Part shown: in pieces, positions 50,770 to 52,189 of the stretch
Layout: every line of letters starts with the position of its first letter
Numbering within the stretch: the first letter of the stretch is position 1
DNA from: Leishmania mexicana MHOM/GT/2001/U1103
Lineage: Eukaryota > Euglenozoa > Kinetoplastea > Trypanosomatida > Trypanosomatidae
Assembly: GCF_000234665.1 (NCBI RefSeq)
Contig: NC_018322.1
Location: 641,561 to 693,749 of the forward strand
Length of the DNA stretch: 52,189 nt
Direction of reading: 5' to 3'
Program-made: the position numbers and the translations under genes
Notes under the pieces: model-generated
The model's input: only the letters and a program-made list of their open reading frames with translations
What the model was told of the DNA's origin: nothing
The model's database searches: none

Positions 50770-51911
50770 GCTCTCACCGCTTCACCACATACATCCTTTC
50801 GGACTCGTATCGAGTATCATGATTTCTGCGTCGCTTCTGCGTGAGGGGTCACAGGCTCGCTTGCGCCATAGCATGTACATTATAAAACTGTCTCTCACTC
50901 TTCTTTTGTTGATTCGAAGTCCACGATGCCCCATCCTCCCTCCGCGTCCTTATTCGCCTACGCTGTTGCTTCTGCACTTTTCCCTTCGCGTCAAACTTAG
51001 CAATCGTATCACAAGCGCGGCACTGAGGAAACGGAAGAAGTCTGGGCTCGTGTAGATATGGCACGGATGAGTGCGAGCACACCTCCTTTTCTGTTCTTTT
51101 GGCTATTTCTATTTTTTCACTTGTCCTTCTGATCCAATGTACCCTGTTTGGTGCCTTGCAACACTACATGTGGTGAGGGAAGGTAACACATACCACGAAA
51201 AGTCGCGATGTGGCTGAAGAATACTTGATTCAAAAGAACCGCGACCGCTAGGCGTGCAGCGCGGGTTGGTTGAACTGGCGCACAAGTATAAAGAGCGAAA
51301 TGGGACATAGGGTGCAGTGCATTCCCTAAAGCAGCGGCAAGGATTATCGTCCACGCCACGTTTGCCGCGCTTTGTCCCAGGCTTATCTTTGTGATGGAAG
51401 TTGGCGTTTTCCTTGTTATCAATACAGTATTTCGGCGCTTTCCTCTCTCCCCGCTTTCCCTCTTCTCGGTTTTCGACTGCTGCACTGCGCATCTGCTATT
51501 TGCTCGCTCTCACAGACCGAAGCGCTGACGACGACACAGATCCGCACCCGCACGCGCATTCGGGCCGACAGAAACGCACTGGAATGAGACGTAGACGTTC
51601 CTTTGTCGTGGACGGCTTTATCAACACCACCACTGCTCACAGCTGATCTGCCTGCATGGGAGAACTCGTGCTCTCATGTCCCCTGAAGTAGAGCCAGTGA
51701 AAGCTGCCGCCACGGGGCGGCCCCTCTCCTGCCAGGCGCCGCCGTATCCGACAGGAACCTCGTTATGCAAGTCACCGCCCCGTTCAGCTTCCCTGTCTCA
51801 CTTTTCCACACCGTTGTGATCCAGCGGAGCCGTGTTCATGTGCATACTCTTGACCACCTAGAGCATCGGCATAAGTTATGACTCCCACTAAACTCGGTGA
51901 GGGGAGCATGA
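50770..51911 (+). other. Intergenic region, ~1.1 kb
   Basis: No gene supported. CT-rich stretches at 50900-50990 and 51430-51520 resemble splice tracts. Bases 51650-51910 may hold decayed coding sequence but no frame is convincing. Confidence 0.5.
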
Positions 51912-52189
51912 CGAGTTCCGCCGCATCCGACATCAAACCTTCTCACCGTGTGTACGCCCGCACTCCAACCGCTGATGATCGCCGCCTGCCACGAACTCGA
52001 CGCTCCCTTTGCTCTGGAGAGGTACACCGCTTTTGCATGTGCTAGGTTTGAGTGGCATCACCGTATCGCACATTCCTGCACTCGAAGGGTGCACGTCTGT
52101 GCCAGAGATTCTGCACCGGAAGCCCTGGACTGCAGTCAGTGACATCTCTACGCGACGGAGGTGCTGCATACTGCACGGCTCTGCTCTGC
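51912..52189 (+). pseudogene. Broken leucine-rich-repeat reading frame at window edge
   Basis: Two overlapping frames give LRR-like text. In frame 0 (from 51912) the sequence reads LLTVCTPALQPLMIAACHEL. In frame 1 (open from 51979) it continues PLLHVLGLSGITVSHIPALE and then GCTSVPEILHRKPWTAVSDI, with the L-x-x-L-x-L-S-G-x-x-V-x-x-I-x-x-L-x-x-C spacing common in trypanosomatid LRR proteins. The repeats appear to switch frame around 52015-52030. It runs off the right edge, so the gene is partial as well as shifted. It could be a pseudogene or a sequencing frameshift. Confidence 0.55.

Overview
The window looks like chromosomal DNA of a Leishmania species (kinetoplastid). Every convincing gene is on the + strand, as in one polycistronic unit, and I saw no intron signals. 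Genes are separated by 0.6-2.4 kb of pyrimidine-rich, low-complexity DNA carrying tract-plus-AG signals typical of spliced-leader acceptors. The non-specific nucleoside hydrolase and the gamma-glutamylcysteine synthetase match the Leishmania enzymes in length and motifs. From memory, unverified, this gene order fits the right end of chromosome 18. The species is not settled. Two N bases at 43954 and 44048 show a draft assembly.

Layout. 1-2.3 kb: non-coding DNA with CA repeats and a SIDER-like element (family A, copy 1). 2.9-12.9 kb: a divergent kinesin, a UAA-family nucleotide-sugar transporter, a BTB-like protein and an EF-hand/calcyphosin-like protein. 13.5-16.7 kb: two more family A copies on either side of a small membrane RING protein. 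17.7-28.6 kb: nucleoside hydrolase, an inverted family B SIDER, an orphan membrane protein, a canonical kinesin and Noc2. 30.3-43.0 kb: Got1-like protein, a pseudo-Nudix candidate, a family B SIDER, a DRC8-like protein, a small orphan, a TPR-DnaJ protein and GSH1. 43.4-47.4 kb: an 878-bp tandem repeat built on family B, running into a degenerate ingi/L1Tc-related retroelement (DIRE) with recognisable endonuclease and reverse-transcriptase remnants. 48.8-52.2 kb: an unrecognised gene followed by frame-shifted coding blocks, and at the right edge a broken leucine-rich-repeat reading frame.

Themes. The genes do not form one pathway, as expected in a trypanosomatid unit. Several are cytoskeletal or flagellar in flavour (two kinesins, DRC8-like, calcyphosin-like). 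Three cover purine salvage, glutathione/trypanothione precursor synthesis and nucleotide-sugar transport. The most notable structure is the repeat architecture: very similar SIDERs in direct and inverted orientation lie around GSH1 and other genes and could mediate amplification. The right end is decaying. I did not find a clearly new biological system; the best leads are the repeat array joined to the DIRE, the broken genes at the right end, and several divergent proteins.
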